NCBI RefSeq assembly: GCF_044336245.1
Contig: NZ_CP172346.1
Location: 1,612,001-1,676,000 of the forward strand
Length of the DNA stretch: 64,000 nt
Origin: Schlesneria sphaerica
GTDB lineage: Bacteria > Planctomycetota > Planctomycetia > Planctomycetales > Planctomycetaceae
Direction: 5' to 3'
A model generated the notes under the pieces. That model was not told the origin of the DNA, did no database searches, and worked only from the letters and a program-made list of their open reading frames with translations. The translations under genes were made by a program, and so were the position numbers. Shown here piece after piece: positions 37,415-46,934 of the stretch (the first letter of the stretch is position 1; each line of letters begins with the position of its first letter).

Positions 37415-37667
37415 TCAAATGTTTCCCGGGCCTTTCAGCGTCCCACTCGGTGCAGGAAGCGGCACCAACACTCGGTCATCCTGCTTCGAGTCGAATAACG
37501 TAGTGCAGGATCCAAGATCCCGCGAGACAGAACCGCTTGATTGCGGTCGATTCCGCATTCTGTAATCACGGATTCCTTCCCACCCCAGTACGGCGACGCA
37601 ATCGGAATTTGTGGCGGTATGGTCGATGATCAAGACATTCTGCGATTCGAATCCGATGCGTTTTCAT
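37415..37667 (-). pseudogene. Small ORF with apparent +1 frameshift near its start
   Basis: ATG 37667-37665 has an excellent GGAGG five to six bases upstream but reads only 33 codons. Shifting frame by one base within the AAAA after ATG opens an 81-codon frame, with 'VLIIDHTATNSDCVAVLGWEG' early and a stop at 37415. Either the gene is broken by one extra A in the AAAA run, or it slips by programme, or the long frame is chance. No family recognised. Confidence 0.35.
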
Positions 37668-37705
37668 GAGAGCCTCCTCTGCGAAACGGCAAGGAAGTTA
37701 GCGAC

Positions 37706-38048
37706 ATGCCGCTCGGTGAGGATCTCTGTCACCACCTGAAATTGAGCCTCGAGAGCCGAACGACCGCGTGGAACATCAGCGAGCCTGTAGAAGGAAGACT
37801 CCGGTGCCGTGTTAAAGCATTGTCGAGGAAACGACGTTTTCACCGTGACCACAAGTTGGCAGGGCGAGAACGAGTGGGCATTGGTTCTTGCACAACCACG
37901 CGGGTGCATCGGATGGCTTCTGGCCCGACTCCCTGACACACAGGCCCAAAAAGCGATCCGAGAAATCAAGATTCTGATCAACAAAATCGTCCTGGCAGAC
38001 CCTGAGCGGTTCACGAACGTAACGTGGATTTCCAACGATGATTCGTAA
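37706..38048 (+). pseudogene. Small gene apparently split by a frameshift
   Basis: ATG 37706 has AAGGA nine bases upstream and opens 'MPLGEDLCHHLKLSLESRTT'. The plausible coding signal then moves to another frame near 37780-37810, continuing 'VTTSWQGENEWALVLAQPRG' to a stop at 38048. Codon third positions in both parts look coding. The antisense frame over the same DNA is Ser/Arg/Pro-rich and less convincing. Function unknown. Confidence 0.35.
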
Positions 38049-38561
38049 CGTCTAACTCACACCGGGATCATCATTCTCATACCTGTCGGACGCATCGAAC
38101 CGCGTTCAAAAAGCAGCGACAAGTCACATTCTGGGTAATGGATTTGCTTTACGACTACTTTCGCAAACGCCAAGCTGCCTGAAGTAATGACAGTCCAACT
38201 TCATCACCGTTTAAGGTGTTTCACATTAGTCTGGTGGGGTTATCGCACCCCAGTGTCCGCGGAAATCCGCAATCTTGTTACGTTCTGATTGATTTTGATG
38301 TATCAGCGACGTATTGTTCGGCACACGTTTCCAAATTACAGTCAAAATCTATGTTCGGATACAGCTACTCAAGAAAGCACCTCATTCAAGAATGACAATC
38401 AATTCACGCTGAAGCCAACTCGGCAGAGACCTCCACTTCGCACGGGTTCGCTGTTGGGATTTAGCTGAAATTGATTGAGAGTTGGGCATTTGCTGTTTCC
38501 AGGCCGATTGCTTGGATGCAGTAACAGGTTTCACGTTTTGATTGCCTCTTCAGGACCAAAG
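38049..38561. other. Intergenic region, relatively AT-rich
   Basis: About 510 bp before the lipoprotein gene, visibly lower in GC than the flanks. It probably holds the promoter of the lipoprotein/DUF1559/CRTAC1 cluster. No gene or RNA recognised. Confidence 0.4.
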
Positions 38562-39038
38562 ATGAACCGTCTGTCGCGCCATGCATTCGTAGGTTTGATT
38601 CTGTCTTCCGTGATTTTCGAATTTGGGTGCGGAGCATCCGCTAAAAAACCCGTCGAACAACTCGCTCCAGTCACTGGCCGTGTCACAATTCAGGGAACTC
38701 CACACGAGGGGATCCAAGTGATCTTCACCCCTCAGCGAGACACCAAGAACAGTCGCGGCGGTACCGCTGTTACGGACAAGGACGGCAAGTTCGAGGCGAG
38801 AAACTACCAGAATTTAGTCGGCCTCCCACCAGGAGACTACGCGGTCACATTCTCCTGGATGCAGACACAAGATGGATTACCCGTCGACTCCAGCCGACCA
38901 CCGATTCCTGGTGTCACTGCGGTAGAAAAGATCGCCCCTCTTTGGAATGACCCCAAAAAGGTATCGAAGCACAACTTTCTGCAAGTTTCCGACGGCGGAA
39001 AGTTTGACCTCGAGTACAAGATTACGACTCAAAAATAA
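38562..39038 (+). CDS. Lipoprotein with carboxypeptidase-regulatory-like fold
   Basis: 158 residues starting MNRLSRHAFVGLILSSVIF, with AGGA six bases upstream. A weak lipobox, 'EFGCGAS', puts the lipidated Cys near residue 22. The mature part 'VTGRVTIQGTPHEGIQVIFTPQ...GGTAVTDKDGKFEARN...GLPPGDYAVTF' is the seven-stranded carboxypeptidase D regulatory-like beta sandwich typical of planctomycete outer-envelope lipoproteins. It commonly sits beside DUF1559 genes, as here. Likely structural; no catalytic residues seen. An upstream start at 38475 would bury the signal and is rejected. Confidence 0.8.
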   Translation: MNRLSRHAFVGLILSSVIFEFGCGASAKKPVEQLAPVTGRVTIQGTPHEGIQVIFTPQRDTKNSRGGTAVTDKDGKFEARNYQNLVGLPPGDYAVTFSWMQTQDGLPVDSSRPPIPGVTAVEKIAPLWNDPKKVSKHNFLQVSDGGKFDLEYKITTQK

Positions 39039-39294
39039 GCCGCACTCAGGTCTCCGCTGCCGTGCTTCAGCGGTGATGGGACACCACTGAGCGTTGTCGT
39101 CAGTTTTGGCGCAATCGCAGCGAGATGACCGCGATCTTCAATCTGCGGATCTCGTGTCTAGATTCATGGCCTGCTTGATGTCCTATGAATTCCGTTCAGA
39201 CGTGATAGCACGACGTTCGTGGATTCTTCGGATGCTGAGCAGCAAAAAGTCTGAAGTCGATTCTGTTTTATTTCTACTTTTTGGAGTTCAGTTG

Positions 39295-40281
39295 ATGAGT
39301 TTGCGACGAAGAAAAGCGTTTACGCTGATTGAGCTGTTGGTTGTGATTGCGATCATCGCTGTTTTGATCGCTTTATTGCTGCCCGCGGTCCAACAGGCTC
39401 GCGAGGCAGCACGCAGGACGCAGTGCAAAAACAATCTGAAACAGATTGGTCTCGCGCTGCATAACTACCACGACACCTTTAATGTTTTTCCGTTTGCGAT
39501 GTCGTTTCCCGGGACAAAGAACGTCACTGGCATGGTGATGTTACTTCCTTACTTTGATCAGGCTCCGCTTTACAATTCACTGAATTTCAACTTGCCCATG
39601 GGAAAGTGGAATTTCAATGGGGGCGCTCTGACGACCATGCCCCCGCAGAACATCGCAGCCTCCACGGCAAAAATGGCTGCCCTTTTGTGTCCGTCTGACA
39701 ATGGAAACCCATTTCAGCCAGACGATCCAACTTACTATGGCGCTCAGGTCGGCGGACAGACCTCCAAAACGAGCTACGGCTTCAGCGTCGCTCAAGGCGA
39801 TCCCAACGGATGGGGTTCCGCAGGTGCACCAAATGTCGGAGCATTGTGGACATCGGAAGGGATGTACACAAAGTGTATGTTCGGTTTTGAATCCAACACG
39901 AATCTGCGTGATCTCAGCGACGGTAGCACCAATACGGTTGCAATCGCAGAAACGACGTTGAACTGTTACAACGGCCCCGGTCAACCATGGGCGATCCTGC
40001 AGCACGTCGGTGGGGCATCCGTCATGTTTGCCGCCGGTGGCACCTCGGGTAATGCCAAAATCAACGATTGGTTTGCCCCCGCAAGTTGGGCTTCCTGGAC
40101 GGCTGAGAAAGGAATTCCCGGAAGACTGATTAGCTGGGGAAGTCCCGGAAGTATCCACACGGGTGGGATGCAGGTGACGCTGGGGGATGGATCCGTTCGG
40201 TTCCTGAGCGAAAACCTGGACTCGATTACCCGGATGCGACTTGGATACATTGCTGACGGAAACCCGATCGGTGAATTCTAA
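39295..40281 (+). CDS. DUF1559 prepilin-like protein
   Basis: 328 residues starting MSLRRRKAFTLIELLVVIAI, with GGAG upstream. 'RKAFTLIELLVV' is a type IV prepilin/pseudopilin cleavage and methylation site. The helix that follows leads to the DUF1559 signature 'LLPAVQQAREAARRTQCKNNLKQIGLALHNYHDTFNVFP'. The C-terminus 'SPGSIHTGGMQVTLGDGSVRFLSENLD' is the 'H-x-GG--V-F-DGSVRF' end of the family. DUF1559 is massively expanded in planctomycetes, and members are thought to be cell-surface pseudopilins. A frame start 67 codons upstream lacks a ribosome site. Confidence 0.92.
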   Translation: MSLRRRKAFTLIELLVVIAIIAVLIALLLPAVQQAREAARRTQCKNNLKQIGLALHNYHDTFNVFPFAMSFPGTKNVTGMVMLLPYFDQAPLYNSLNFNLPMGKWNFNGGALTTMPPQNIAASTAKMAALLCPSDNGNPFQPDDPTYYGAQVGGQTSKTSYGFSVAQGDPNGWGSAGAPNVGALWTSEGMYTKCMFGFESNTNLRDLSDGSTNTVAIAETTLNCYNGPGQPWAILQHVGGASVMFAAGGTSGNAKINDWFAPASWASWTAEKGIPGRLISWGSPGSIHTGGMQVTLGDGSVRFLSENLDSITRMRLGYIADGNPIGEF

Positions 40282-40312
40282 GACCATCGCGAACAACAAA
40301 TGTGAATAACCC

Positions 40313-40346
40313 AGAGATCGCCGTGAGCCTGCTCACGGCGATCTCT
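40313..40346 (+). terminator. Very long perfect hairpin after DUF1559
   Basis: AGAGATCGCCGTGAGC (40313-40328) is an exact inverted copy of 40331-40346, giving up to 16 bp with a 2-nt centre (in practice 14 bp with a 6-nt loop). It sits 31 bases past the stop. No T-run follows, so it may stabilise the mRNA end or terminate with help. Confidence 0.55.
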
Positions 40347-40369
40347 GCATTTGACCAGGACTGCTGTCA

Positions 40370-43348
40370 ATGGTTCCGCTCAACGATCAGACAGTACCGA
40401 CCGACGCAAAGAGAGCAAAGGTTCGCGGCGGGTCACTGGTAATTGGGACCGTAACCGCAGTTGTGATCGGCGCGGTCGGACTTGCCTTCATGCTGTCGGG
40501 CGACGAATCCGAGGATCAGATCATTGAACAAGGCCGAGCCCATCTCTCTGAGCGTCAGTTCGATCTTGCCATCCAGCAAGCTAGACGTGCGATTGAGAGA
40601 TCACCAGAACTCGCATCGGCCTGGTATCTCCTGGCTGAAGCAACCGACCAGAAGGGTCAGTATGACGAGTCCCTTGCTGCTTTGACCCAGTACTCTCGCC
40701 TACGCCCTGCCGAAGGAGGTCGGCTGGCGATGCGGCTGGGTAATCGCTGGATGCAGAAGAATTATGTCTGCCCGGCCGCCGCTGCATTTCGACTCTCCGA
40801 AAGCCTGCAAGTCGAACAGCCGCAGGCGCTGCTGTATCAAGAGCAGATCGCGGCAGTGACGGGCTACCCGCGTGAGACCGCCCGCTGCATCGTCGAACTG
40901 CTGAAACGCGACGCCTATACGCGAGGGGACTTAATGCTGCTGACAGCCCAGATGCCCCGAATTAAAGATCGTGAGCGTCTGGAAGCAATTCTGCACGCCG
41001 ATCCCAAATGCAAGTCACCGTATCTGGCGGTTGCACTCGACGAATTAGATCAAAGTCACATCGAGAGCGCAGAAAAAATCCTGCTGGAAGTGACGAGCAC
41101 GCATCCCGATAACTTCGAAGCTCAGGGAGTTCTGGCGGAACTTTACGCACATTACCGACCCGAGAAATTCATTTCCTGGCACTCGAAATTGCCTTCACAG
41201 GTTCAAGACGATTCGCGTATCTGGTCGGCTCGAGGAAAGTGGTTATCGGAAAAGGGCGAAATCAATTCCGCCATTCGATGTCTGCATGAATCGCTGCTGC
41301 GAGAACCTGAACAGCTCTCGACGACGACCCTGCTAGGACAACTCTTGAAGTCACATCAGCATGTCGAACTCGGTACAGCCTTCACGGAACGTGCAAAGCG
41401 GCTCCAGAAGATCATTGATCTGAATGGACGTTTGAATGAGTCTCGAAGCGAAGAGGCGATGCTCGAGATGATCGAAGAACTGGAAGCAACAGGACGCTTG
41501 TGGGAAGCGTGGGGCTTCTGCGCGATTTACGAACTGACATTCAAATCCCCAAGCCCCCGCGTGGCGGCCGCTCAAGCTCGAATCAAGCCTCAACTCTCCC
41601 CCGCACTACCGCGCACCAGACCGGACACTCTTCCCGGGACTGATTTCAATTGGACGCAGTTCGAACTGCCAGACCTGTCTCAGCAACAAGGGGAGCACTC
41701 TCCCCTGCCCACTGATCAGAGTTCAAGTGTGACTCGAATTCAATTTGACGATCAGGCAAAGCAGGCGGGCTTAGCTTTTCAGTTCGTCAACTCGTGTCAG
41801 CCTGGGGGCAGTCGCAACATTCTGGAAACCATGGGGGCCGGTGTCGCCGTCCTGGATTTTGATCTGGATGGCAGGCCCGATCTGTATTTCCCTCAGGGAA
41901 GCACTTCTCCCAACGGCTCACCCGCTGGACCCTCTGACACGCTCTACCGCAACCTTCCCTCCATGCGATTTGAAGACGTGACCTTCGCTGCCAACATCAG
42001 CGAAACGTCTTATTCGCAGGGAGTTGCTGCAGGCGACTTCGACAACGATGGCTTTCCGGATCTGTACGTCGCCAACTTCGGTCGTAACCGACTGCTTCAC
42101 AATAATGGCGACGGCACATTTTCTGACGTCACAGACATCGCTGGCCTGACACAGACGTTCTGGACCGTCAGTTGTGCCATCGCTGATCTCGACGGTGACG
42201 GCTTTCCAGAACTGTTTGATGCCAACTATGTTCAGGGACCGGACATCCTGACCAGAATCTGTCTGGATCAGCATAGCGAACAGCGAGTCTGTCGTCCGAC
42301 ACACTTCAAACCAGCTCCGGACACCGTCATTTTGAATCGCGGTGACGGCCGGTTTAGCGAGCAGCAGTCGGAAGCGGGCCTCGATCTCTCGGAAGGAATG
42401 GGGATGGGGATCGTCATTGCTGACTTCAACGATGATCAACGGCTCGACGTTTTTGTCGCAAACGACATGACTGCAAACCATCTTCTGATCAACCAGACGA
42501 CCTCCCGCGACGAATCACTCCGATTCGCGGAAGAGGCTTTTCTGAGAAATCTTGCACTGGACGAACACGGACTCTCGCAAGCGTGCATGGGAATCGCGTG
42601 CGCGGATATCAACCGAGATCGCCAGCTTGATCTCCTGGTCACCAATTTCGCCAAAGAAGCAAATACACTTTATTTATCGAACCAGGACGGCTTTTATCGA
42701 GATGCTACACAGGCGGCTGGCCTGCGTCAGCCCAGCTTCGAACCGCTGGGATTCGGCACTCAGTTTCTGGATGCTGACCAGGATGGCGACTTTGACCTCA
42801 TCGTCATGAACGGGCATATCGACGAGTTCAAAGGCGAAGAGTTTCAAATGAAGCCTCAGATCTTCCGGGGCGAACCGGGCGGCCGATTCACAGAACTGAC
42901 CGCAGAAAGGGCCGGAACCCTGTTTGACGTCCCACGGCTGGGACGCGGAATGGCGTTACTCGACTGGAATCGTGACGGCCGAACCGACTTCATTGCAACG
43001 GATCTGCAGGGGCCCGTGCTGCTGGGTGTGAATCGGTCTGAATCCCCCTATCGTTCACTCCGCCTGAAATTTGTCGGGACACAAAGCAGTCGAGATGCGA
43101 TTGGAACGAAACTTAATGCGCCCCTCGCTTCTGGCATGATCAGAACCTGGCAGCTCACCGCTGGTGATGGATACGAATCAAGCAATGAGCGAGTGATTGA
43201 GATCTGTGTCGGTGATTCGGATCAGTTGAAGGACATGGAGATCATCTGGCCATCGGGTTTGCGATCCACCTTTGATGACGTCCCGGCCGCAGGGGAATGG
43301 ATCGTGATCGAAGGGAAGCCCGGGTGGGTCCCCCGACATGAGCAATAA
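40370..43348 (+). CDS. TPR plus FG-GAP/UnbV (CRTAC1-type) surface protein
   Basis: 992 residues. A short cytosolic start leads to one membrane anchor, 'VIGTVTAVVIGAVGLAFML', at about 24-42. TPR repeats follow to about 370 ('GRAHLSERQFDLAIQQARRAIERSPELASAWYLLAEATDQKGQYDESL'), and then a CRTAC1 propeller of FG-GAP/VCBS repeats ('GVAVLDFDLDGRPDLYFPQGS', 'AAGDFDNDGFPDLYVANFG', 'IADFNDDQRLDVFVAND') with Asp-rich calcium loops. It ends in the ASPIC/UnbV module ('GYESSNERVIEICVGDSDQLKDMEIIWPSG'). Presumably periplasmic and calcium-dependent; role unknown. It is convergent, 19 bp apart, with another FG-GAP protein. Confidence 0.87.
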   Translation: MVPLNDQTVPTDAKRAKVRGGSLVIGTVTAVVIGAVGLAFMLSGDESEDQIIEQGRAHLSERQFDLAIQQARRAIERSPELASAWYLLAEATDQKGQYDESLAALTQYSRLRPAEGGRLAMRLGNRWMQKNYVCPAAAAFRLSESLQVEQPQALLYQEQIAAVTGYPRETARCIVELLKRDAYTRGDLMLLTAQMPRIKDRERLEAILHADPKCKSPYLAVALDELDQSHIESAEKILLEVTSTHPDNFEAQGVLAELYAHYRPEKFISWHSKLPSQVQDDSRIWSARGKWLSEKGEINSAIRCLHESLLREPEQLSTTTLLGQLLKSHQHVELGTAFTERAKRLQKIIDLNGRLNESRSEEAMLEMIEELEATGRLWEAWGFCAIYELTFKSPSPRVAAAQARIKPQLSPALPRTRPDTLPGTDFNWTQFELPDLSQQQGEHSPLPTDQSSSVTRIQFDDQAKQAGLAFQFVNSCQPGGSRNILETMGAGVAVLDFDLDGRPDLYFPQGSTSPNGSPAGPSDTLYRNLPSMRFEDVTFAANISETSYSQGVAAGDFDNDGFPDLYVANFGRNRLLHNNGDGTFSDVTDIAGLTQTFWTVSCAIADLDGDGFPELFDANYVQGPDILTRICLDQHSEQRVCRPTHFKPAPDTVILNRGDGRFSEQQSEAGLDLSEGMGMGIVIADFNDDQRLDVFVANDMTANHLLINQTTSRDESLRFAEEAFLRNLALDEHGLSQACMGIACADINRDRQLDLLVTNFAKEANTLYLSNQDGFYRDATQAAGLRQPSFEPLGFGTQFLDADQDGDFDLIVMNGHIDEFKGEEFQMKPQIFRGEPGGRFTELTAERAGTLFDVPRLGRGMALLDWNRDGRTDFIATDLQGPVLLGVNRSESPYRSLRLKFVGTQSSRDAIGTKLNAPLASGMIRTWQLTAGDGYESSNERVIEICVGDSDQLKDMEIIWPSGLRSTFDDVPAAGEWIVIEGKPGWVPRHEQ

Positions 43349-43367
43349 AAACAGATGAGACTTCACG

Positions 43368-45035
43368 TCAATCTGACGTTTGATTGATCTCACCGTCCGC
43401 CTGCTCTGGCATCCCTTCGTTCCAGTAGACCGTAAACCACTTGCGTGGGGAATCGGCACTTCGCAGAGACGGGGTCTCGTACGGATTGAACTGACCGACC
43501 GTGAAGTCGAGATCGCCGTCCTGATCGAAGTCACCAGCGGCGATCGACATGGAACCGGCTGCGACCGGGTATGGTCCTGCGTTGGAACGCTCCAGCGAAT
43601 ACCGTTGATATTCGCCCGGTCGAATCTGTTTTAACCAGATCACCGTATCGAGTGCTTGAGGTCGCACCTGATAACGAAGAAACGGGGGACAGAATGCGAC
43701 GGCGACGATATCCAGCTTGCCGTCACCGTCGAGATCTCCCGGGATTGCTCGCACAGCACCGGGAAGTTCGGCCAGTCGGTGATACGCGAACTGCCCGTCG
43801 CCCAGGTTTTCCAGCCAGTTGACGCCGTGATAAGGCTTGATCTGCATCGTGTCCAGCGTATCACCATTCGTAAAGAGCACATCCAGATCGAGATCGCCAT
43901 CGAGGTCCGCCAGTTCTAAACCAGTGCTTCCAGAGGAAGGACTGTCAGCCTGATAGAGTGTCCTCGGCTCGAAACGGCAAGCCCCGTCGTTGAGATACGC
44001 GATGATCGCTTCGTGCTCCTGACCGAACATCCCCACGAGATCCAGATCACCATCACCGTCCAAGTCGACGGGAGTGGCTCGGATCGCGCCATGTCGCGCA
44101 TCAATCAGATGCAGCTTCGTTTCCGGTCGACCGCGAGTCATCGACAAAGTTTCCAACCAGATCAACCGCCCAACTTGCTCAAACCCGAATTCCGCGATGA
44201 CAAAATCAAGGTCACCGTCTCCATCCAGATCCGCAAGTTGAGCATCCGCAACCCGTGCGACGTGATCGAGGATCGAGATGGCTTCGAAAGGACGGCCGGA
44301 GCCTGACGATCGCAGCAGCGTGACCGACCCCAGCAGCTCATCCGTCGGTTTGAGCATCCCGAGGTCGGCAATCAGAAAATCCTGATTTCCATCGCGATCA
44401 AAGTCACAAGGGACCACGTGCGCGGGATGATTGACGCGGCCCAATTCCGTGCTGGATATCACGCCGTCCTGCCAGGAAAAGCGATTCACGCTTCCGTTGC
44501 CCATATCACACAGCAGCAGATCCATTTGAGAATCAACACCAGGGCTGACGTGGATGGCATCCAGGAACGAAACGGCTGTGGAACCATATTGATTCGGCAA
44601 CCGCTGAACGTCTGGGCGAAACAGAACCGGGCTGGGGGGGGCATCAGGAACATTAGGGATGGGCAACATCTCAACCGCCCGCTGCAAGAAATACTTTGTA
44701 ACTCGTGATTGACTGGGAACCTTGAGATCCGATCGACCTGAAACTCGATACCGTTCGAACGCCTTTTCAATTTCTTCCCCCCATGAACTTCGGGGAAGAG
44801 CGTCAGGACGAGGAACGACGTGACAGGCACCACAAAAATCAATCACCTGCCGCTCAAGAGTCTCCTCGGTGTTCTGTCCCGTCAACGAAATCTCGGAAGG
44901 ATCGATCCCGGTAACGACCAGCCCCAGTGCTGTGACAGCCACCAGACTCGCCGCCAGTATTGTGCCGACCAAACCAACACAAAAAATAGACGTCCGATTC
45001 ACGTTCAGTCTCGATTCCAGAAGGCTCTTCACCAC
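43368..45035 (-). CDS. FG-GAP repeat protein with cytochrome-like motif
   Basis: About 555 residues with an N-terminal membrane helix, 'VGLVGTILAASLVAVTALGLVV'. 'VIDFCGACHVVPRPDALPRSSW' contains CGACH, a heme c-type CxxCH, and resembles the single-heme start of related planctomycete proteins. Five or more FG-GAP/VCBS repeats follow with Ca-type loops ('DFDRDGNQDFLIADLG', 'DLDGDGDLDFVIAEFG', 'DLDGDGDLDLVGMFGQ', 'DLDGDLDLDVLFTNGD', 'DFDQDGDLDFTVGQF'). Likely anchored in the cell envelope, where it could combine redox and binding roles. The start is a GTG among several. Its first part is duplicated at 47191-47538. Confidence 0.8.
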   Translation of the reverse strand: MVKSLLESRLNVNRTSIFCVGLVGTILAASLVAVTALGLVVTGIDPSEISLTGQNTEETLERQVIDFCGACHVVPRPDALPRSSWGEEIEKAFERYRVSGRSDLKVPSQSRVTKYFLQRAVEMLPIPNVPDAPPSPVLFRPDVQRLPNQYGSTAVSFLDAIHVSPGVDSQMDLLLCDMGNGSVNRFSWQDGVISSTELGRVNHPAHVVPCDFDRDGNQDFLIADLGMLKPTDELLGSVTLLRSSGSGRPFEAISILDHVARVADAQLADLDGDGDLDFVIAEFGFEQVGRLIWLETLSMTRGRPETKLHLIDARHGAIRATPVDLDGDGDLDLVGMFGQEHEAIIAYLNDGACRFEPRTLYQADSPSSGSTGLELADLDGDLDLDVLFTNGDTLDTMQIKPYHGVNWLENLGDGQFAYHRLAELPGAVRAIPGDLDGDGKLDIVAVAFCPPFLRYQVRPQALDTVIWLKQIRPGEYQRYSLERSNAGPYPVAAGSMSIAAGDFDQDGDLDFTVGQFNPYETPSLRSADSPRKWFTVYWNEGMPEQADGEINQTSD

Positions 45036-45156
45036 ACAGACGAAACGGGATCCCCAACAGCCTTTATGCCGGATTCACGATTCAAGTGAAAGTGACTTCG
45101 TCGCGGCCTTTAGAACGACCTGGCGACTTGAAGTTCAGCTTTCGCGAGCTCGTAAA
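44722..45156. repeat. Direct repeat copy 1 (5' end of FG-GAP gene and upstream DNA)
   Basis: Diverged but clear copy of 47246-47690. It covers the first ~100 codons of the FG-GAP gene and about 120 bp upstream. Similarity starts at TTGAGATCCGATCGACCTG in both copies. With its partner it flanks the AbiE pair. Confidence 0.75.
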
Positions 45157-45396
45157 TCTGGCCTCCTCCCTGTGCTAGACAGATACTGGAAATTTCTGGC
45201 CAATCCGCCGATCGAAGGACTGCTCGTGCTGAAGGCAATTCGCACGTTTGAGTTCGTGGCGTAGCGCAGGGAGACGGGTGCTGTCCCTGGGAACATCTGA
45301 ATGCCAATTACCGTGGCTTCAGCATCGCGGTTTAAAGGATCATTGAGAGCATGTGGTACTGGCAGCCTTGGACTTCTTCATTGAGAGGTCCGACTT
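45157..45396. other. Intergenic DNA downstream of AbiEii
   Basis: 240 bp between the end of repeat copy 1 and the AbiEii stop. No gene or terminator recognised. Confidence 0.4.
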
Positions 45397-46311
45397 TCAT
45401 TGCCACGGCCCAGGCGGATGCCAACTCGACGCGAACTCCTGGCCCCTCGCGAGGGCTGGTGCCAGTGGTCCCAGAAAATGCCCGAGAGCCTCGACAACCA
45501 CCGGGAAGTCGGCGGGGGCGATCTCCAGTCGCGACTTTCGCACGAATCCCTTCCACTGCGTCTGTTTGATCGGGTCGTTCCCGAAGGCCGCGGTCAACGC
45601 GATCGGCGCCGCACTCATGGCGGTCTTGCGATTTTCAAATGTTCTTGTGATCGCCTCAGACAACAAACGGCCATCGAATTCAAACTGCCGCGACATGAAC
45701 CACAGATCGAAGAAGTCCTTCATACGGCTATTGAGTTGCCCGAGCTTCACCATCGCCTCGAACTTCTCGGCGACCACAGTCTCCTTCGGGTAAGCGCGAA
45801 GTCGCGGATGGGCATGGTCCAGGATCGTGGGGTAGTCGGCGAACGCTGCATCGGGTACGACCGTGTCACCGAACCCGATGTCGATCTGCATAGGAACACG
45901 GGCATTTTCAAGGGACGCCTGAAAGATGACTCGCACGCCCGAGTAGTCCGCGTCTTCCTTAATCGGTTCCCCTGCCACAGTCTCGACGGCAAACACCAAA
46001 CCATCCGGCTCGACCTCTTGCTGGCAGACATCGCGGAACACTGGAACGATGGTGTCCACACTGTTGTTGAGTCGGCCTAGCAGGTCAATGTCGCGTGTCG
46101 GCCGGGAGAATGGCGCGCCCCACAGGTTGAACAGGAGCGCTCCTTTGAGAATGAACCGCTCGGCATGGGAAGACTGCGATAGACGGTAGAGGAATCGCTC
46201 CATCGCGAAATATTGGAGGACTTCCTGAAACGGACGCTGCGAGGCTTTGGCGGAATTCATCAGCCGCTGGCGGACTGAGGCCGCGACGTTCTTGAGGGGC
46301 CGCTCGGTCAC
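45397..46311 (-). CDS. abiEii: AbiEii/AbiGii-type nucleotidyltransferase toxin
   Basis: 304 residues. The DNA polymerase beta-type nucleotidyltransferase core is shown by 'FILKGALLFNLWGAPFSRPTRDIDLLG', holding the catalytic DxD, followed by 'MQIDIGFGDTVVP'. 'PKETVVAEKFEAMVKLG' and 'SRMKDFFDLWFMSR' are typical of AbiEii. Family members block growth during phage infection by GTP-dependent nucleotidyl transfer (type IV toxin-antitoxin, abortive infection). The first bases overlap the end of the AbiEi gene in ATGA, so the pair is translationally coupled. Bracketed by direct repeats, so probably acquired. Confidence 0.87.
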   Translation of the reverse strand: MTERPLKNVAASVRQRLMNSAKASQRPFQEVLQYFAMERFLYRLSQSSHAERFILKGALLFNLWGAPFSRPTRDIDLLGRLNNSVDTIVPVFRDVCQQEVEPDGLVFAVETVAGEPIKEDADYSGVRVIFQASLENARVPMQIDIGFGDTVVPDAAFADYPTILDHAHPRLRAYPKETVVAEKFEAMVKLGQLNSRMKDFFDLWFMSRQFEFDGRLLSEAITRTFENRKTAMSAAPIALTAAFGNDPIKQTQWKGFVRKSRLEIAPADFPVVVEALGHFLGPLAPALARGQEFASSWHPPGPWQ

Positions 46312-46934
46312 ATTACGGCCTCCAGATAGGGCCGGATGACGCGATTCACGCGACAGATTTCCGCGTAATGAAGGAGCGACTCGACGTTGACGCGGTCCTG
46401 GTGGCGGTAGGTCTTGAGGGCTTCCAGCACGGTGTCGAGGCCGATTCGATTCCGGTACTTGAAGCAGTCCGCCAGTGTCTTCTCGCGGCTGTAGACGCGA
46501 ACGGGGACTCCGTCGACCAAGTGCGTTTCGATCCCTTCCGAATAGGCTGTACCGCTGAACCAGAAATGCCTCACGGGCGGATAGGACAGCCGTGGTGGTT
46601 CTGCCCCTCGGGGAATGGCGACACAGATTTCGTGGGGAATCTGGGTGGTGAGTTCATGCCAGGCGAGCGCCGAGATCAAACAGAGCACACCGTTGGGAAT
46701 CTTGAGAGCGACGGTGACCAGGTCAGGATTGCCAAGCGACGGAGCATCCGCCAGTCGGTACAGCCCCCGACTGAGCAGTTCGATCCGACCGGAATCACGC
46801 AGAGCGTACAGTGTCCGGGGATGAATACCGGCCTCCAGAGCATCGCGCGTGCGGAGCACCCCGCCGTGGGCGCGGAAGTGGTCCAGCGCCGCCGAGATCG
46901 GGCGGGATTCTTCGGAATGGTGTTCGACGCTCAT
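46308..46934 (-). CDS. abiEi: AbiEi-type antitoxin
   Basis: 208 residues. The N-terminal winged-helix segment 'ALDHFRAHGGVLRTRDALEAGIHPRTLYALRDSGRIELLSRGLYRL' is the AbiEi DNA-binding domain that usually represses its own promoter. 'EIVVAIP'-like strand 'HEICVAIPRGAEPP' and the C-terminal 'DGVPVRVYSREKTLADCFKYRNRIGLDTVLEALKTY' belong to the AbiEi_3/4 C-terminal fold. The ATG at 46934 is the likely start; upstream on the minus strand TATATT lies about 15 bases before it. First gene of the two-gene AbiE operon. Confidence 0.87.
   Translation of the reverse strand: MSVEHHSEESRPISAALDHFRAHGGVLRTRDALEAGIHPRTLYALRDSGRIELLSRGLYRLADAPSLGNPDLVTVALKIPNGVLCLISALAWHELTTQIPHEICVAIPRGAEPPRLSYPPVRHFWFSGTAYSEGIETHLVDGVPVRVYSREKTLADCFKYRNRIGLDTVLEALKTYRHQDRVNVESLLHYAEICRVNRVIRPYLEAVM

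Noticed and set aside
45400..46080. A 226-codon plus-strand frame
   Set aside because: Antisense to AbiEii, whose coupled operon structure is clear.
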